Origin: JBPCOI01 sp051000395
GTDB taxonomy: Bacteria; Actinomycetota; Actinomycetes; Mycobacteriales; Jatrophihabitantaceae
Assembly (NCBI GenBank): GCA_051000395.1
Contig: JBPCOI010000044.1
Location: 1 to 31,236, forward strand
Reading direction: 5' to 3'
Length of the DNA: 31,236 nucleotides
The notes beneath the pieces were generated by a model, which was not told the DNA's origin, did no database searches, and saw only the letters and a list, made by a program, of their open reading frames with translations. Position 1 is the first letter of the stretch, and each line of letters opens with the position of its first letter. Of this stretch, positions 8,008 to 15,468 are shown one piece after another. The position numbers were made by a program, and so were the translations under genes.

Positions 8008-8171
8008 GTGGCGACGTCGCTCTCACCGTCAGCGGCAGCCCGTCGGCCGAGGAGGTGGCCGTCGTGCTCGCGGCGCTGAGCCGTCCGCGCACGGGTACTA
8101 CCGACGAGCCGAGCGGCTACGAGAAGTGGCGGCGAGCTCGGCTGGCCGCGTTGAGCCGACTGTCGCGCTGA
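8004..8171 (+). CDS. Acyl-CoA carboxylase epsilon subunit (55 residues)
   Basis: The gene begins with a GTG that overlaps the carboxyltransferase stop by four bases (GTGA), giving translational coupling. The 55-residue product reads LTVSGSPSAEEVAVVLAALSR and ends YEKWRRARLAALSRLSR. The V-x-G-x-P-x-x-E-E-x-A-x-x-x-A strand-helix start and a basic W-R-R tail are the hallmarks of actinobacterial epsilon subunits (ACC_epsilon family). These bridge alpha and beta chains and raise activity of the holo-complex. It is easily missed because of its size and its GTG start inside a longer open frame. The second epsilon gene in this window, at 13588, belongs to accD5, so each beta subunit has its own partner. 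Confidence 0.8.
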   Translation: MSGDVALTVSGSPSAEEVAVVLAALSRPRTGTTDEPSGYEKWRRARLAALSRLSR

Positions 8172-8214
8172 ACGCCGTTCTGCCGCGCACGCAGCGGTAG
8201 GGGACACTTGCCGG

Positions 8215-9741
8215 GTGGTCGAGGCTCGGGCAGGGGCAGCGCGCCGCGTCGAGTCCCGCCGTGCCGTCCTGGCCGCGGTCAAGCCGCAGTTGCCGTTCGT
8301 CCTGCGGACCGTGTTCGGCCTCGCCGTGCTCGCGATCGGCGCCAACGTCGTCGGCGCGGTGGTCGTCACGCTGCTCGTGTTCGCGCTCAACGCGACCGCG
8401 ACGCACCACCAGGTGGTAGTGCTACTCAAGGTCGCAACAGTCGCGGTGGCAGCGTCGGTGGTCGTCGGGTGCGCCGTCGGCGCGATCGTGCAACGCCGCA
8501 CGTTGCGCTGGGTGCTGCGGGGACGCACACCCGACGAGCGGGACGCGCAGCGGGCGGTCCGCCTGCCGCTGGACATGTCGGTGATCGCAGTCGTGATCTG
8601 GGCGCTCGACGCGCTCGTGATCAGCGCGCTGGCCCGCTTGATCGACACCGAGACCTCGACGATCGTCGGCATCGGCAGCGGGATCGTGCTGGCCGGGTTG
8701 TGCTCGGCCGGCATCACCTACCTCGTCGTCGCGCGCGTCGCTCAGCCCGTCACCAGAGTCGCGCTCACCGCCTATCCGCCCGGACGCTCGCCGTTCCTCA
8801 GCGTGCGCTCGCGGCTGTTGCTGGTGTGGCTGCTCACCACCGGCGTCCCGGTGCTCGGCATCGTGATGATCCTTACCGCGCCCCCCGGGCGCACCCACGT
8901 GCGCGGCGCCGGCGTCGTCACGGCGTGCGTGGCCCTCAGTGCCGGAGTTGTGGCCACCGCGCTCGCCGCGCGCGCGATCGGTAAGCCGCTGCGCGACGCC
9001 GTCGGGGTGCTGCACCGCGTCGGCGGGGGCGATCTCGACACGGCGGTCCTGGTCGAGGATCCCGGCGAGATCGGGCAGCTGCAGAGCGGGATCAACGACA
9101 TGGTGGCCGGGCTGCGCGAACGCGACCGCGTGCAGGATCTCTTCGGTCGCCACGTCGGCCCAGCCGTCGCCCGCGAGGCTTTGCGCAGCGGGGTGACGCT
9201 GTCCGGCGAGATGCGTCAGGTGGTCGCGTTGTTCGTCGACATCACCGGCTCGACGGCCCTCACCCGCACGAAGGACCCCGCCGAGTTCGTAGCGATGCTC
9301 AACCGCTTCTTCGCGATCGTGGTCGAGGAGGTCGAGGGCAACGGCGGCCTGCTGAACAAGTTCGAGGGCGACGCCGCGCTCTGCGTGTTCGGCGCTCCGG
9401 TGACGTTGATCGACGCGGAGACAGCTGCACTGCGGGCGGCGCGCGCGATCCGCGACCGCGTCGTCGCCGACGCCGAGGTCGCGGTCGGCGTCGGGGTGGC
9501 AGCCGGGCCCGCGGTCGCCGGCCAGATCGGCTCGCCCAGCCGCCTGGAATACACCGTGATCGGCGATGCGGTCAACGAGGCGGCCCGGCTCACCGACATC
9601 GCCAAGGGGCGGCCCGGCTGCGTCGTGGCCAGTGACTCGGTCATCGAACGGTGCAGCCCGGTCGAACGCGAGCACTGGACGCCGGCGGCCGAGGTGGTGC
9701 TGCGTGGCCGCGATGTCGCCACCCGCACCTGGACGGCCTGA
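8215..9741 (+). CDS. Membrane-anchored class III adenylate cyclase with HAMP domain
   Basis: The 508-residue product has about six hydrophobic segments in its first 270 residues. A HAMP linker follows (about 255-310, containing GKPLRDAVGVLHRVGGGDLDTAV), then a C-terminal class III cyclase domain (about 330-485). All catalytic positions are visible: metal-binding Asp342 (DITGS) and Asp386, substrate-selecting Lys382 (KFEGD) and Asp451, and transition-state Asn454 and Arg458 (NEAARL). The Lys/Asp pair favours ATP over GTP. The layout matches mycobacterial Rv3645/Rv1318c-type cyclases, which have six membrane helices plus HAMP. The GTG at 8215 lies 6 nt after a -10-like GACACT (8203-8208), which suggests a leaderless transcript. 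No dedicated effector gene is adjacent. Confidence 0.92.
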   Translation: MVEARAGAARRVESRRAVLAAVKPQLPFVLRTVFGLAVLAIGANVVGAVVVTLLVFALNATATHHQVVVLLKVATVAVAASVVVGCAVGAIVQRRTLRWVLRGRTPDERDAQRAVRLPLDMSVIAVVIWALDALVISALARLIDTETSTIVGIGSGIVLAGLCSAGITYLVVARVAQPVTRVALTAYPPGRSPFLSVRSRLLLVWLLTTGVPVLGIVMILTAPPGRTHVRGAGVVTACVALSAGVVATALAARAIGKPLRDAVGVLHRVGGGDLDTAVLVEDPGEIGQLQSGINDMVAGLRERDRVQDLFGRHVGPAVAREALRSGVTLSGEMRQVVALFVDITGSTALTRTKDPAEFVAMLNRFFAIVVEEVEGNGGLLNKFEGDAALCVFGAPVTLIDAETAALRAARAIRDRVVADAEVAVGVGVAAGPAVAGQIGSPSRLEYTVIGDAVNEAARLTDIAKGRPGCVVASDSVIERCSPVEREHWTPAAEVVLRGRDVATRTWTA

Positions 9742-9770
9742 CCACCGCCGCCCGCGTTGTGCCGAGCGGT

Positions 9771-9800
9771 GCCGCTACCTGCCGCTGCCTGCGTGCCTAC
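9771..9800. repeat. Short GCCGCTRCCT direct repeats in a convergent spacer
   Basis: The 81-bp spacer between the cyclase stop and the maf stop contains two adjacent 10-bp copies (GCCGCTACCT then GCCGCTGCCT) followed by a degenerate third. Similar decamers recur at 17511-17580. No clear terminator hairpin was identified in this spacer. Confidence 0.4.
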
Positions 9801-9822
9801 CCCCGCCTTCCTGCCTGCCGGC

Positions 9823-10434
9823 TCAGCAGCGCGGGTAGCCGAGCTCGGGCAGCGTGAAGCCCAGCTCGTGCAGCAGGTGCCGCAACGCCGGCAGTGACAC
9901 GCCGACGACGTTGTGCGGGTCACCGTGCACGGACTCGACGAACCAGCCGCCCAGGCCGTCGATGGTGAACGCACCGGCGACACGCGCGGCTTCGCCGGTG
10001 CGACAGTAGCTCTCGATCTCCTCGTCGGTGACCTCGGCGAACTCGACGGTGCTCGCCACCGTCGCCACCGCGCTTCGCCCGGTCGCGACGTCGAGCAGGC
10101 AGTGCCCGGTGTGCAGCGTCGCGGATGCGCCCCGCAGCTGCTGCCATCGCTGCATCGCGGCCTCGACGGTTCCCGGCTTGCCGAGCGCCTCACCCCGGAA
10201 GTCCAGCAACGAGTCGCAGCCGAGCACCAGCGCTTGCCCGCGCAGGCCGCCGGCGATGTCGCGCGCCTTGGCGTCGGCCAGCAGCTGCGCCAGCTCGGCG
10301 GTCGTCGCCGCCCCTTCCGCGGCCGTCAGGGCGTCCTCGTCCACCGAGCTGACGATCACCTCGGGCACGACGCCGGCGCGCAGCAAGGTGGCACGGCGCG
10401 CCGGGGAGGCCGACGCGAGGACGAAGCGGATCAC
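9823..10434 (-). CDS. maf: Maf-like nucleoside triphosphate pyrophosphatase
   Basis: The 203-residue product hydrolyses non-canonical or specific NTPs to NMP and pyrophosphate, a housecleaning role. It begins with the family signature VLASASPARRATLLRAG (S-x-S-P-R-R type). It continues with the catalytic-Asp segment ALVLGCDSLLDFRGEALGKP and ends with GDPHNVVGVSLPALRHLL. Length fits the family (about 190-220). The GTG start overlaps the stop of the upstream acyl-CoA dehydrogenase (GTGA), so the two are translationally coupled. In mycobacteria maf sits beside accD5/accE, so the link to acyl-CoA genes is kept here in rearranged form. A long open frame continuing upstream on this strand is out of frame with the dehydrogenase and is not coding. 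Confidence 0.92.
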   Translation of the reverse strand: MIRFVLASASPARRATLLRAGVVPEVIVSSVDEDALTAAEGAATTAELAQLLADAKARDIAGGLRGQALVLGCDSLLDFRGEALGKPGTVEAAMQRWQQLRGASATLHTGHCLLDVATGRSAVATVASTVEFAEVTDEEIESYCRTGEAARVAGAFTIDGLGGWFVESVHGDPHNVVGVSLPALRHLLHELGFTLPELGYPRC

Positions 10435-11576
10435 AGCCCGAGGGACTTCGAAACCACGCCTTTCATGATCTCCGTCGTGCCGCCGTAGATGCGCGTCACC
10501 CGGGCGTCGGCGTAGCGCCGCGAGACGGCGTATTCGCTCATGTAGCCGTAGCCGCCGTGCAGTTGCAGGCACCGGTCGATCACGCGGCCCTGCAGCTCGG
10601 TGCACCACCACTTGGCCTTGGCGGCGTCGGCGGCCGACAGCTCGCCGGCGTTGAGCCGGTCCACGCACTGGTCGACGAACGCCTGCGCGACGTCGACCTC
10701 GGTGATGATCTCGGCGAGCGCGTACTTGGTGTTCTGGAACGAGCCGATCGTGGTGCCGAAGGCTTTGCGGTCCTGGACGTACCGCAGCGTCTCCTGGAAC
10801 GCGCCCCGTGCCTCGGCCACGCCGGACACCGCGATCGACATCCGCTCCTGCGGCAGCTTGCCGGTCAACTGCCGGAACCCGGCGCCCACCTCGCCGAGCA
10901 GGTTCGCCACCGGCACGCGCACGTCGCTGAACGACAGCTCTGCGGTGTCCTGGCTGTGCAGACCGAGCTTGTCGAGGTTGCGACCGCGTTCGAATCCGTC
11001 CATCCCGCGCTCGATGATCAGCAAGGACATGCCGTGGTGACGGTCCTCGCCGGTGCGGACCGCGGTGATCACCAGGTCGGCGTTGATGCCGTTGGTGATG
11101 AAGGTCTTCGACCCGTTGACGACGAAGTGCTCGCCGTCGCGCTTGGCGCTGGTGCGGATGCCGGACAGGTCCGATCCCGCGCCCGGCTCGGTCATCGCGA
11201 CGGCGGTGACGAGCTCGCCGGTGACGATGCCCGGCAGCCACCGCTTCTTCTGTTCGTCGTCGCAGTAGGTGAGGAAGTAGGGCAGGCAGGTGTCGTTGTG
11301 CAGCGTGATGCCCAGCCCGGTGCCGGTGACGCCGGCCAGCGCGATCTGCTCGTCGAGGGCCTGGTTGAAGCGGAAGTCCTCGACCCCGCCGCCGCCGAAC
11401 TCCTCGGGCACCTGCATGCCGAGGAAACCGCCGCGGCCCGCCTCCAGGAACACCTCGCGGGGGCTGATGCCGGCGCGTTCCCAGTCGAGGTAGTTCGGGA
11501 CGATGCTCTTGTCGACGAAGGCGCGAAAGGCCTCGGCGAAGGCGAGGTGGTCGGCGTCGAAGTGCTTGCGGTCCAT
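10431..11576 (-). CDS. Acyl-CoA dehydrogenase, long-chain (LCAD)-like
   Basis: This 381-residue flavoprotein has the usual acyl-CoA dehydrogenase segments (VAMTEPGAGSDLSGIRTSA, FVVNGSKTFITNG, RKAFGTTIGSFQNTKYALAE, LQLHGGYGYMSEYAVSRRYADARV). Two details separate it from the enzyme at 5310. The position of the SCAD/MCAD catalytic Glu is Gly here (RIYGGTTEIMK), while a Glu is present in LPQERMSIA, matching the alternative catalytic base of long-chain acyl-CoA dehydrogenases. The overall C-terminal half resembles mammalian LCAD. The two paralogues therefore probably handle different acyl-CoAs. ATG 11576 is preceded by a GGGAGA ribosome-binding site; the upstream extension to 11672 is not homologous. 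It is coupled to maf. Confidence 0.92.
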   Translation of the reverse strand: MDRKHFDADHLAFAEAFRAFVDKSIVPNYLDWERAGISPREVFLEAGRGGFLGMQVPEEFGGGGVEDFRFNQALDEQIALAGVTGTGLGITLHNDTCLPYFLTYCDDEQKKRWLPGIVTGELVTAVAMTEPGAGSDLSGIRTSAKRDGEHFVVNGSKTFITNGINADLVITAVRTGEDRHHGMSLLIIERGMDGFERGRNLDKLGLHSQDTAELSFSDVRVPVANLLGEVGAGFRQLTGKLPQERMSIAVSGVAEARGAFQETLRYVQDRKAFGTTIGSFQNTKYALAEIITEVDVAQAFVDQCVDRLNAGELSAADAAKAKWWCTELQGRVIDRCLQLHGGYGYMSEYAVSRRYADARVTRIYGGTTEIMKGVVSKSLGL

Positions 11577-11670
11577 GATGTCTCCCTGCGGCGGACGGAG
11601 CGGATCCTGCGTCGTTTGTACCAGTGCCCGCGTCCGGGGCGGCGCGCTCGGGGCCGATACGGTTTGCGGC

Positions 11671-12471
11671 ATGGCACTGCGCGAGACCGTCGGAGTGATC
11701 GGCGGTTCCGGCTTCTACTCGCTGCTGGCCGACGCCGAGCGCGTCGAGCTGGACACCCCGTACGGAGCGCCCAGCGAGGCGATCACGGTGGGGACGGTGG
11801 CTGGCCGAGGCGTCGCCTTCGTGCCTCGCCACGGCGCGGACCATCGTTTCGCGCCGCACGTCGTGCCCTACCGCGCGAACCTGTGGGCGCTGCGCTCGCT
11901 CGGCGTCCGGCAGGTCGTGTCGCTGTCGGCCGTCGGATCGCTGACGACCGCGTTGCCGGCCGGGACGCTCGTCGTCCCCGATCAGCTCGCCGACCGCACG
12001 TACGGCCGCCAGCAAACCTTCTTCGACGGCGCGACGGGCGTGGGACACGCATCCTTCGCCGACCCGTACTGCCCACAGGGCCGGGCCGCCGCGCTCGGCA
12101 GTGGCCCGGCGGTCAGCGACGGCGGCACCCTGGCCGTCGTGAACGGTCCGCGGTTCTCCACCCGCGCGGAGTCGCGGGAGTTCCAGTCCCACGGCTGGTC
12201 GATCATCGGGATGACCGCGATGCCCGAGGCGGCTTTGGCCCGGGAGTTGGCGCTGTGCTACACGACGCTCGCGCTCGTCACCGACCTCGACGCGGGCGTC
12301 GAGGCCGGCTCGGGCGTGACGCACGGCGAGGTGCTGGCCGCGTTCGCCGAGAACCTGCCGCGGTTGCGCGAGCTGCTCGTGGCGACGGTGGCCGCGCTGC
12401 CCGACGTCCAGGGCGAGTGCCCGTGCGGTGACACGTCCGCGCATCCCGCGTCCTTCGAGCTGCCCCGGTGA
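11671..12471 (+). CDS. mtnP: S-methyl-5'-thioadenosine phosphorylase / purine nucleoside phosphorylase family
   Basis: The 266-residue product has the family's phosphate and nucleoside segments: VGVIGGSGFYSL at the N-terminus, PRHGADHRFAPHVVPYRANLWALRSLGV, NGPRFSTRAESREF and IGMTAMPEAALARELALCYTTLALVTDLDAG. The Asp-x-Asp in VTDLDAG lies where MTA phosphorylases use two aspartates to read the 6-amino group of adenine, whereas 6-oxopurine enzymes have Asn. An MTA-type substrate is therefore favoured, linking it to methionine/polyamine salvage. It starts 7 nt after a -10-like TACGGT (11658-11663), which suggests a leaderless transcript divergent from the LCAD-like gene. Its stop overlaps the next gene's start (GTGA). 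Confidence 0.9.
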   Translation: MALRETVGVIGGSGFYSLLADAERVELDTPYGAPSEAITVGTVAGRGVAFVPRHGADHRFAPHVVPYRANLWALRSLGVRQVVSLSAVGSLTTALPAGTLVVPDQLADRTYGRQQTFFDGATGVGHASFADPYCPQGRAAALGSGPAVSDGGTLAVVNGPRFSTRAESREFQSHGWSIIGMTAMPEAALARELALCYTTLALVTDLDAGVEAGSGVTHGEVLAAFAENLPRLRELLVATVAALPDVQGECPCGDTSAHPASFELPR

Positions 12472-13484
12472 GGGTGCTGCTCACCGGGGCAGCCGGCTTC
12501 ATCGGCGGCCACGTCCTGGCTGCCCTTGCCGCCCGCGGGCACGAGGTGCGGGCGCTGGACTCGCTGCGCTCGGACGTCCACCGGGCGCCGCCGCGGTTGC
12601 CGGGACTGCTCGTCGCCGACGTCCGCGACCCCGACGCGCTCGAACCGGCCCTGGCCGGCGTGGACGTGGTGTGCCACCTCGCCGCGAAGGTCGGCCTCGG
12701 CGTGGACGTGCAGGACCTGCCGGACTACGCCGACTCCAACGACCACGGCACGGCGGTGCTGCTGGCGGCCATGGCGCGCGCGGGGGTGCGCCGGCTGGTG
12801 CTGGCCAGTTCCATGGTGGTCTACGGCGAGGGGCTCGGCCGGTGCGCGACCCACGGTGACGTGCGGCCCGGCCCGCGCGCGGAGGCCGAGCTCTCCGCCG
12901 GTAGATTCGAACCCCCGTGCCCGACGTGCGGGCAGCCGCTCGCGCCGGCGCTGGTGGCCGAAGGCGCCCGCCTGGACCCGCGCAACGCGTACGCGGCCAG
13001 CAAGCTCGCGCAGGAACACCTGTGCGCGTCGTGGGCGCGCAGCACCGGGGGCAGCGTCGCGGCCCTGCGCTACCACAACGTGTACGGGCCGGGCATGCCG
13101 CGCGACACGCCCTACGCCGGGGTGGCCGCGATCTTCCTGTCCGCACTGCGGCAGGGCGTGGCGCCGGCGGTGTTCGAGGACGGCGGCCAGCGCCGCGACT
13201 TCGTCCACGTGCGCGACATCGCGGCGGCCACCGTGGCAGCGATCGAGCGGCACGGCGCGGGGGTGCGTGCGTTCAACGTCGGCTCGGGGACACCGCGCAC
13301 GGTGGGCGAGCTCGCCGATGTCCTGTGCCGCGCCGTCGGCGGCCCCGCACCGCGGGTCAGCGGCGCGTACCACCCGGGCGACGTGCGGCACATCACGGCC
13401 GACTCCTCCCGCATTCGCGAGGAACTCGGCTGGTCGCCCGTCGTCGAGTTCGACGACGGGGTTGGCGGGCTCGCCCGGGAGTAG
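12468..13484 (+). CDS. NAD-dependent epimerase/dehydratase (extended SDR)
   Basis: The 338-residue product starts with the NAD-binding glycine motif VLLTGAAGFIGGHV. It has VCHLAAKVG and the catalytic Y-x-x-x-K (Tyr175, Lys179 in NAYAASKLAQE), followed by RYHNVYGPGM and GGQRRDFVHVRDIAAATVAA, all typical of UDP-sugar 4-epimerases and dehydratases. A short insertion carries a CPTCG pair (Cys151, Cys154) just before the catalytic Tyr, which could form a half zinc knuckle. The nucleotide-sugar substrate cannot be deduced and no glycosyltransferase is adjacent. The GTG start overlaps the mtnP stop, so the two genes are coupled although no metabolic link between them is obvious. Confidence 0.88.
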   Translation: MRVLLTGAAGFIGGHVLAALAARGHEVRALDSLRSDVHRAPPRLPGLLVADVRDPDALEPALAGVDVVCHLAAKVGLGVDVQDLPDYADSNDHGTAVLLAAMARAGVRRLVLASSMVVYGEGLGRCATHGDVRPGPRAEAELSAGRFEPPCPTCGQPLAPALVAEGARLDPRNAYAASKLAQEHLCASWARSTGGSVAALRYHNVYGPGMPRDTPYAGVAAIFLSALRQGVAPAVFEDGGQRRDFVHVRDIAAATVAAIERHGAGVRAFNVGSGTPRTVGELADVLCRAVGGPAPRVSGAYHPGDVRHITADSSRIREELGWSPVVEFDDGVGGLARE

Positions 13485-13514
13485 TAACCCGTCCGCGATC
13501 TGTGACCCTTCCGC

Positions 13515-13562
13515 GATCTTCATGGTGCGGGGCAGCGATAGCCGCACGTCGCCATGAAGATC
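13515..13562. repeat. 48-bp palindromic element, solo copy A
   Basis: The element has perfect 10-bp inverted ends, GATCTTCATG at 13515-13524 and CATGAAGATC at 13553-13562. Flanking C and G, and the next inner G/C pair, extend the pairing to 12 bp. An inner stem GTGCGG/CCGCAC (13525-13530 and 13541-13546) encloses a loop with GCAGCGATA. It is the same length as the two copies around the DUF559 gene (17593-17640, 18720-18767) and shares GCAGC and TA at the same internal positions. It lies in the 103-bp convergent spacer between the epimerase and accE stops, where a transcript would fold into a strong hairpin. Confidence 0.85.
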
Positions 13563-13587
13563 GCCGGAGTGCCGGCGACGCGTCAGT

Positions 13588-13794
13588 TCAGCGGGCGGAC
13601 GCGCGCCACGCGCCAGGCCCCGGCAGCCAGGGTCGACGGTGCGCTGCCGCCGGGTCTTTCCACCGTCCCCTGGCCGGCCGCTCGCCGCTCGGTTCGAGCG
13701 ACCCCGACACGGCACCCACGACGGCCGCGACGGCGGCGAGATCCTCGGGCGTCGGCTCGCCGCGCACCACCCGCAGCACCGGCGGCGCGCTCAC
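13588..13794 (-). CDS. accE: Acyl-CoA carboxylase epsilon subunit linked to accD5
   Basis: The 68-residue product reads PPVLRVVRGEPTPEDLAAVAAVVGAV and ends in a basic, Trp/Pro-rich tail (GRWKDPAAAHRRPWLPGPGAWRASAR). The V-V-R-G-x-P-T-x-E-x-L-A-A start is the classic signature of AccE subunits, which bridge AccA3 and AccD5 into the propionyl/acyl-CoA carboxylase. GTG 13794 lies 7 nt after the accD5 stop, with a GAGG 5 nt upstream. It is more typical than the 55-residue epsilon at 8004, which lacks this Pro/Trp tail. It is almost certainly co-transcribed with accD5. Confidence 0.88.
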   Translation of the reverse strand: MSAPPVLRVVRGEPTPEDLAAVAAVVGAVSGSLEPSGERPARGRWKDPAAAHRRPWLPGPGAWRASAR

Positions 13795-13801
13795 CGTGAC
13801 C

Positions 13802-15394
13802 TCACAGCGGGATGTTCCCGTGCTTCTTCGGCGGCAGCGACTGCCGCTTGTTCCGCAGCATGCGCAGAGACTTGATGACATACGAGCGGGTGAGCGACGG
13901 TGGGATCACGGAGTCGACGTAGCCGCGTTCGGCCGCGACGTAGGGGTTCACGAGCGTGTCCTCGTACTCCTGCACCACCTTCGCACGGACCGCTTCGGGG
14001 TCGGTTGCCTTCGCGATCGCCTTGCGGTAAAGGATGTTCACCGCCCCCTGGGCGCCCATCACCGCGATCTGCGCGCTCGGCCAGGCGACGTTGATGTCGG
14101 CGCCGAGGTGCTTGGAACCCATCACGTCGTACGCGCCGCCGAACGCCTTTCGGGTGATCACCGTGATCTTCGGGACGGTCGCCTCCGCGTAGGCATATAT
14201 CAGCTTCGCGCCGCGCCGGATGATGCCGGCGTGTTCCTGACCGACGCCGGGCAGGAAGCCGGGCACGTCCACGAGGGTGAGGATCGGGACGTTGAACGCG
14301 TCACAGGTGCGCACGAAGCGCGCCGCCTTCTCCGACGCGTCGATGTCCAGGCAGCCGGCGAACTGAAGCGGCTGGTTGGCCACGACCCCGATCGGCTGCC
14401 CCTCGATGCGACCGAAGCCGACGATGACGTTCTGCGCGAACAGCGCGTGCACCTCGAGGAACTCGCCGTCGTCGAGCAGGTGCTCGATGATCTCGTGCAT
14501 GTCGTAGGGCTGGTTTGCCGAGTCGGGGATGAACGTGTCGAGGAACGCATCCGATCCGTCCACCTCGTCGGAGACCTCGGTGTCGTAACCGGGCACGGGA
14601 TCGAGATTGTTGCTCGGCAGGTAGCTCAACAATGCCTTGACGTAGTTGATCGCGTCGTCCTCGTCGGTACCCAGGTAGTGCGCGTTGCCGCTGGTGGTGT
14701 TGTGAGTGCGCGCGCCGCCGAGTTCCTCGAGCGTGACATCCTCGCCGGTGACCGTCTTGACGACGTCCGGCCCGGTGATGAACATCTGCGACGTCTTGTC
14801 GACCATCACGACGAAGTCGGTGAGCGCGGGGGAGTAGACGTGCCCGCCGGCGGCTGCGCCCATGATCAGCGAGATCTGCGGGATCACGCCCGAGGCGTGG
14901 ACGGTGCGGTAGAAGATCTCGCCGTAGAGGCCGAGGCTGACGACCCCTTCCTGGATGCGCGCGCCTCCGCCCTCGTTGATGCCGACGACCGGGCAGCCGG
15001 TCTTCATCGCGAACTCGAGCACCTTGACGATCTTCTCGCCGTACACCTGCCCCAGCGCGCCGCCGAACACCGTGACGTCCTGACTGAAGACGCACACCGG
15101 GCGGCCGTCGACCGTGCCGTATCCGGTGACGACGCCGTCGCCGAAGGGACGGTTGCGCTCCATGCCGAAGTTGGTCGAACGGTGCCTGGCGAACTCGTCT
15201 AGCTCGATGAACGAACCGGCGTCCAGCAGCACCTCGATGCGTTCGCGGGCCGTCTTCTTCCCCTTCGCGTGCTGCTTCTCGACAGCGCGCTTGGAGCCGG
15301 CGTGGACGGCCTCGTCGTAGCGCCGATCGAGGTCGGCGAGCTTGCCGGCGGTCGTGTGCGGGTCGAGATCGTCCGGAACGGGCTCAGCTGCCAT
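13802..15394 (-). CDS. accD5: Propionyl-CoA carboxylase beta subunit
   Basis: The 530-residue carboxyltransferase transfers carboxylate from biotin on AccA3 to propionyl-CoA, making methylmalonyl-CoA. Visible features are the CoA-side segment INEGGGARIQEGVVSL, the oxyanion loop MGAAAGGHVYSPALTDF, the biotin-side LVDVPGFLPGVGQEHAGIIRRGAK and QIAVMGAQGAVNILYR. Asp423 in GGAYDVMGSK sits at the specificity position (Asp in propionyl-CoA, Ile in acetyl-CoA enzymes of Streptomyces), so propionyl-CoA is favoured. ATG 15394 is chosen over GTG 15400 because a -10-like TAGGCT (15403-15408) ends 8 nt before it, giving a leaderless start. It is divergent from birA. Confidence 0.94.
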   Translation of the reverse strand: MAAEPVPDDLDPHTTAGKLADLDRRYDEAVHAGSKRAVEKQHAKGKKTARERIEVLLDAGSFIELDEFARHRSTNFGMERNRPFGDGVVTGYGTVDGRPVCVFSQDVTVFGGALGQVYGEKIVKVLEFAMKTGCPVVGINEGGGARIQEGVVSLGLYGEIFYRTVHASGVIPQISLIMGAAAGGHVYSPALTDFVVMVDKTSQMFITGPDVVKTVTGEDVTLEELGGARTHNTTSGNAHYLGTDEDDAINYVKALLSYLPSNNLDPVPGYDTEVSDEVDGSDAFLDTFIPDSANQPYDMHEIIEHLLDDGEFLEVHALFAQNVIVGFGRIEGQPIGVVANQPLQFAGCLDIDASEKAARFVRTCDAFNVPILTLVDVPGFLPGVGQEHAGIIRRGAKLIYAYAEATVPKITVITRKAFGGAYDVMGSKHLGADINVAWPSAQIAVMGAQGAVNILYRKAIAKATDPEAVRAKVVQEYEDTLVNPYVAAERGYVDSVIPPSLTRSYVIKSLRMLRNKRQSLPPKKHGNIPL

Positions 15395-15402
15395 GGGCAC
15401 AG

Positions 15403-15461
15403 AGCCTAACGGCGAAAACGCGGGCTGGTGCGGCGCGGTGTGCGCACTCGCGGTTTAGCGT
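15403..15461. promoter_or_regulatory. Divergent accD5/birA promoters with start-proximal -10 boxes
   Basis: On the minus strand TAGGCT (15403-15408) lies 8 nt from the accD5 ATG. On the plus strand TAGCGT (15456-15461) lies 7 nt from GTG 15469 of birA. Both fit the TAnnnT pattern of actinobacterial -10 elements and predict leaderless mRNAs. No strong -35 or operator palindrome is visible in the 74-bp gap. Confidence 0.5.
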
Positions 15462-15468
15462 GGGCGCC

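Noticed and set aside
9823..12444. 873-codon open frame on the minus strand spanning maf and the region upstream
   Set aside because: Only the 3' part (maf) is homologous to anything; the rest is an Arg/Ala/Gly-rich shadow of the LCAD-like and mtnP genes.
12917..15202. 761-codon plus-strand frame across epimerase, accE and accD5
   Set aside because: Composition is typical of an antisense or out-of-frame GC-rich shadow, and the overlapping genes have clear family signatures.
15460..15462. GTG 15460 as birA start
   Set aside because: It overlaps the TAGCGT -10-like box; GTG 15469 has the spacing seen at other leaderless genes.
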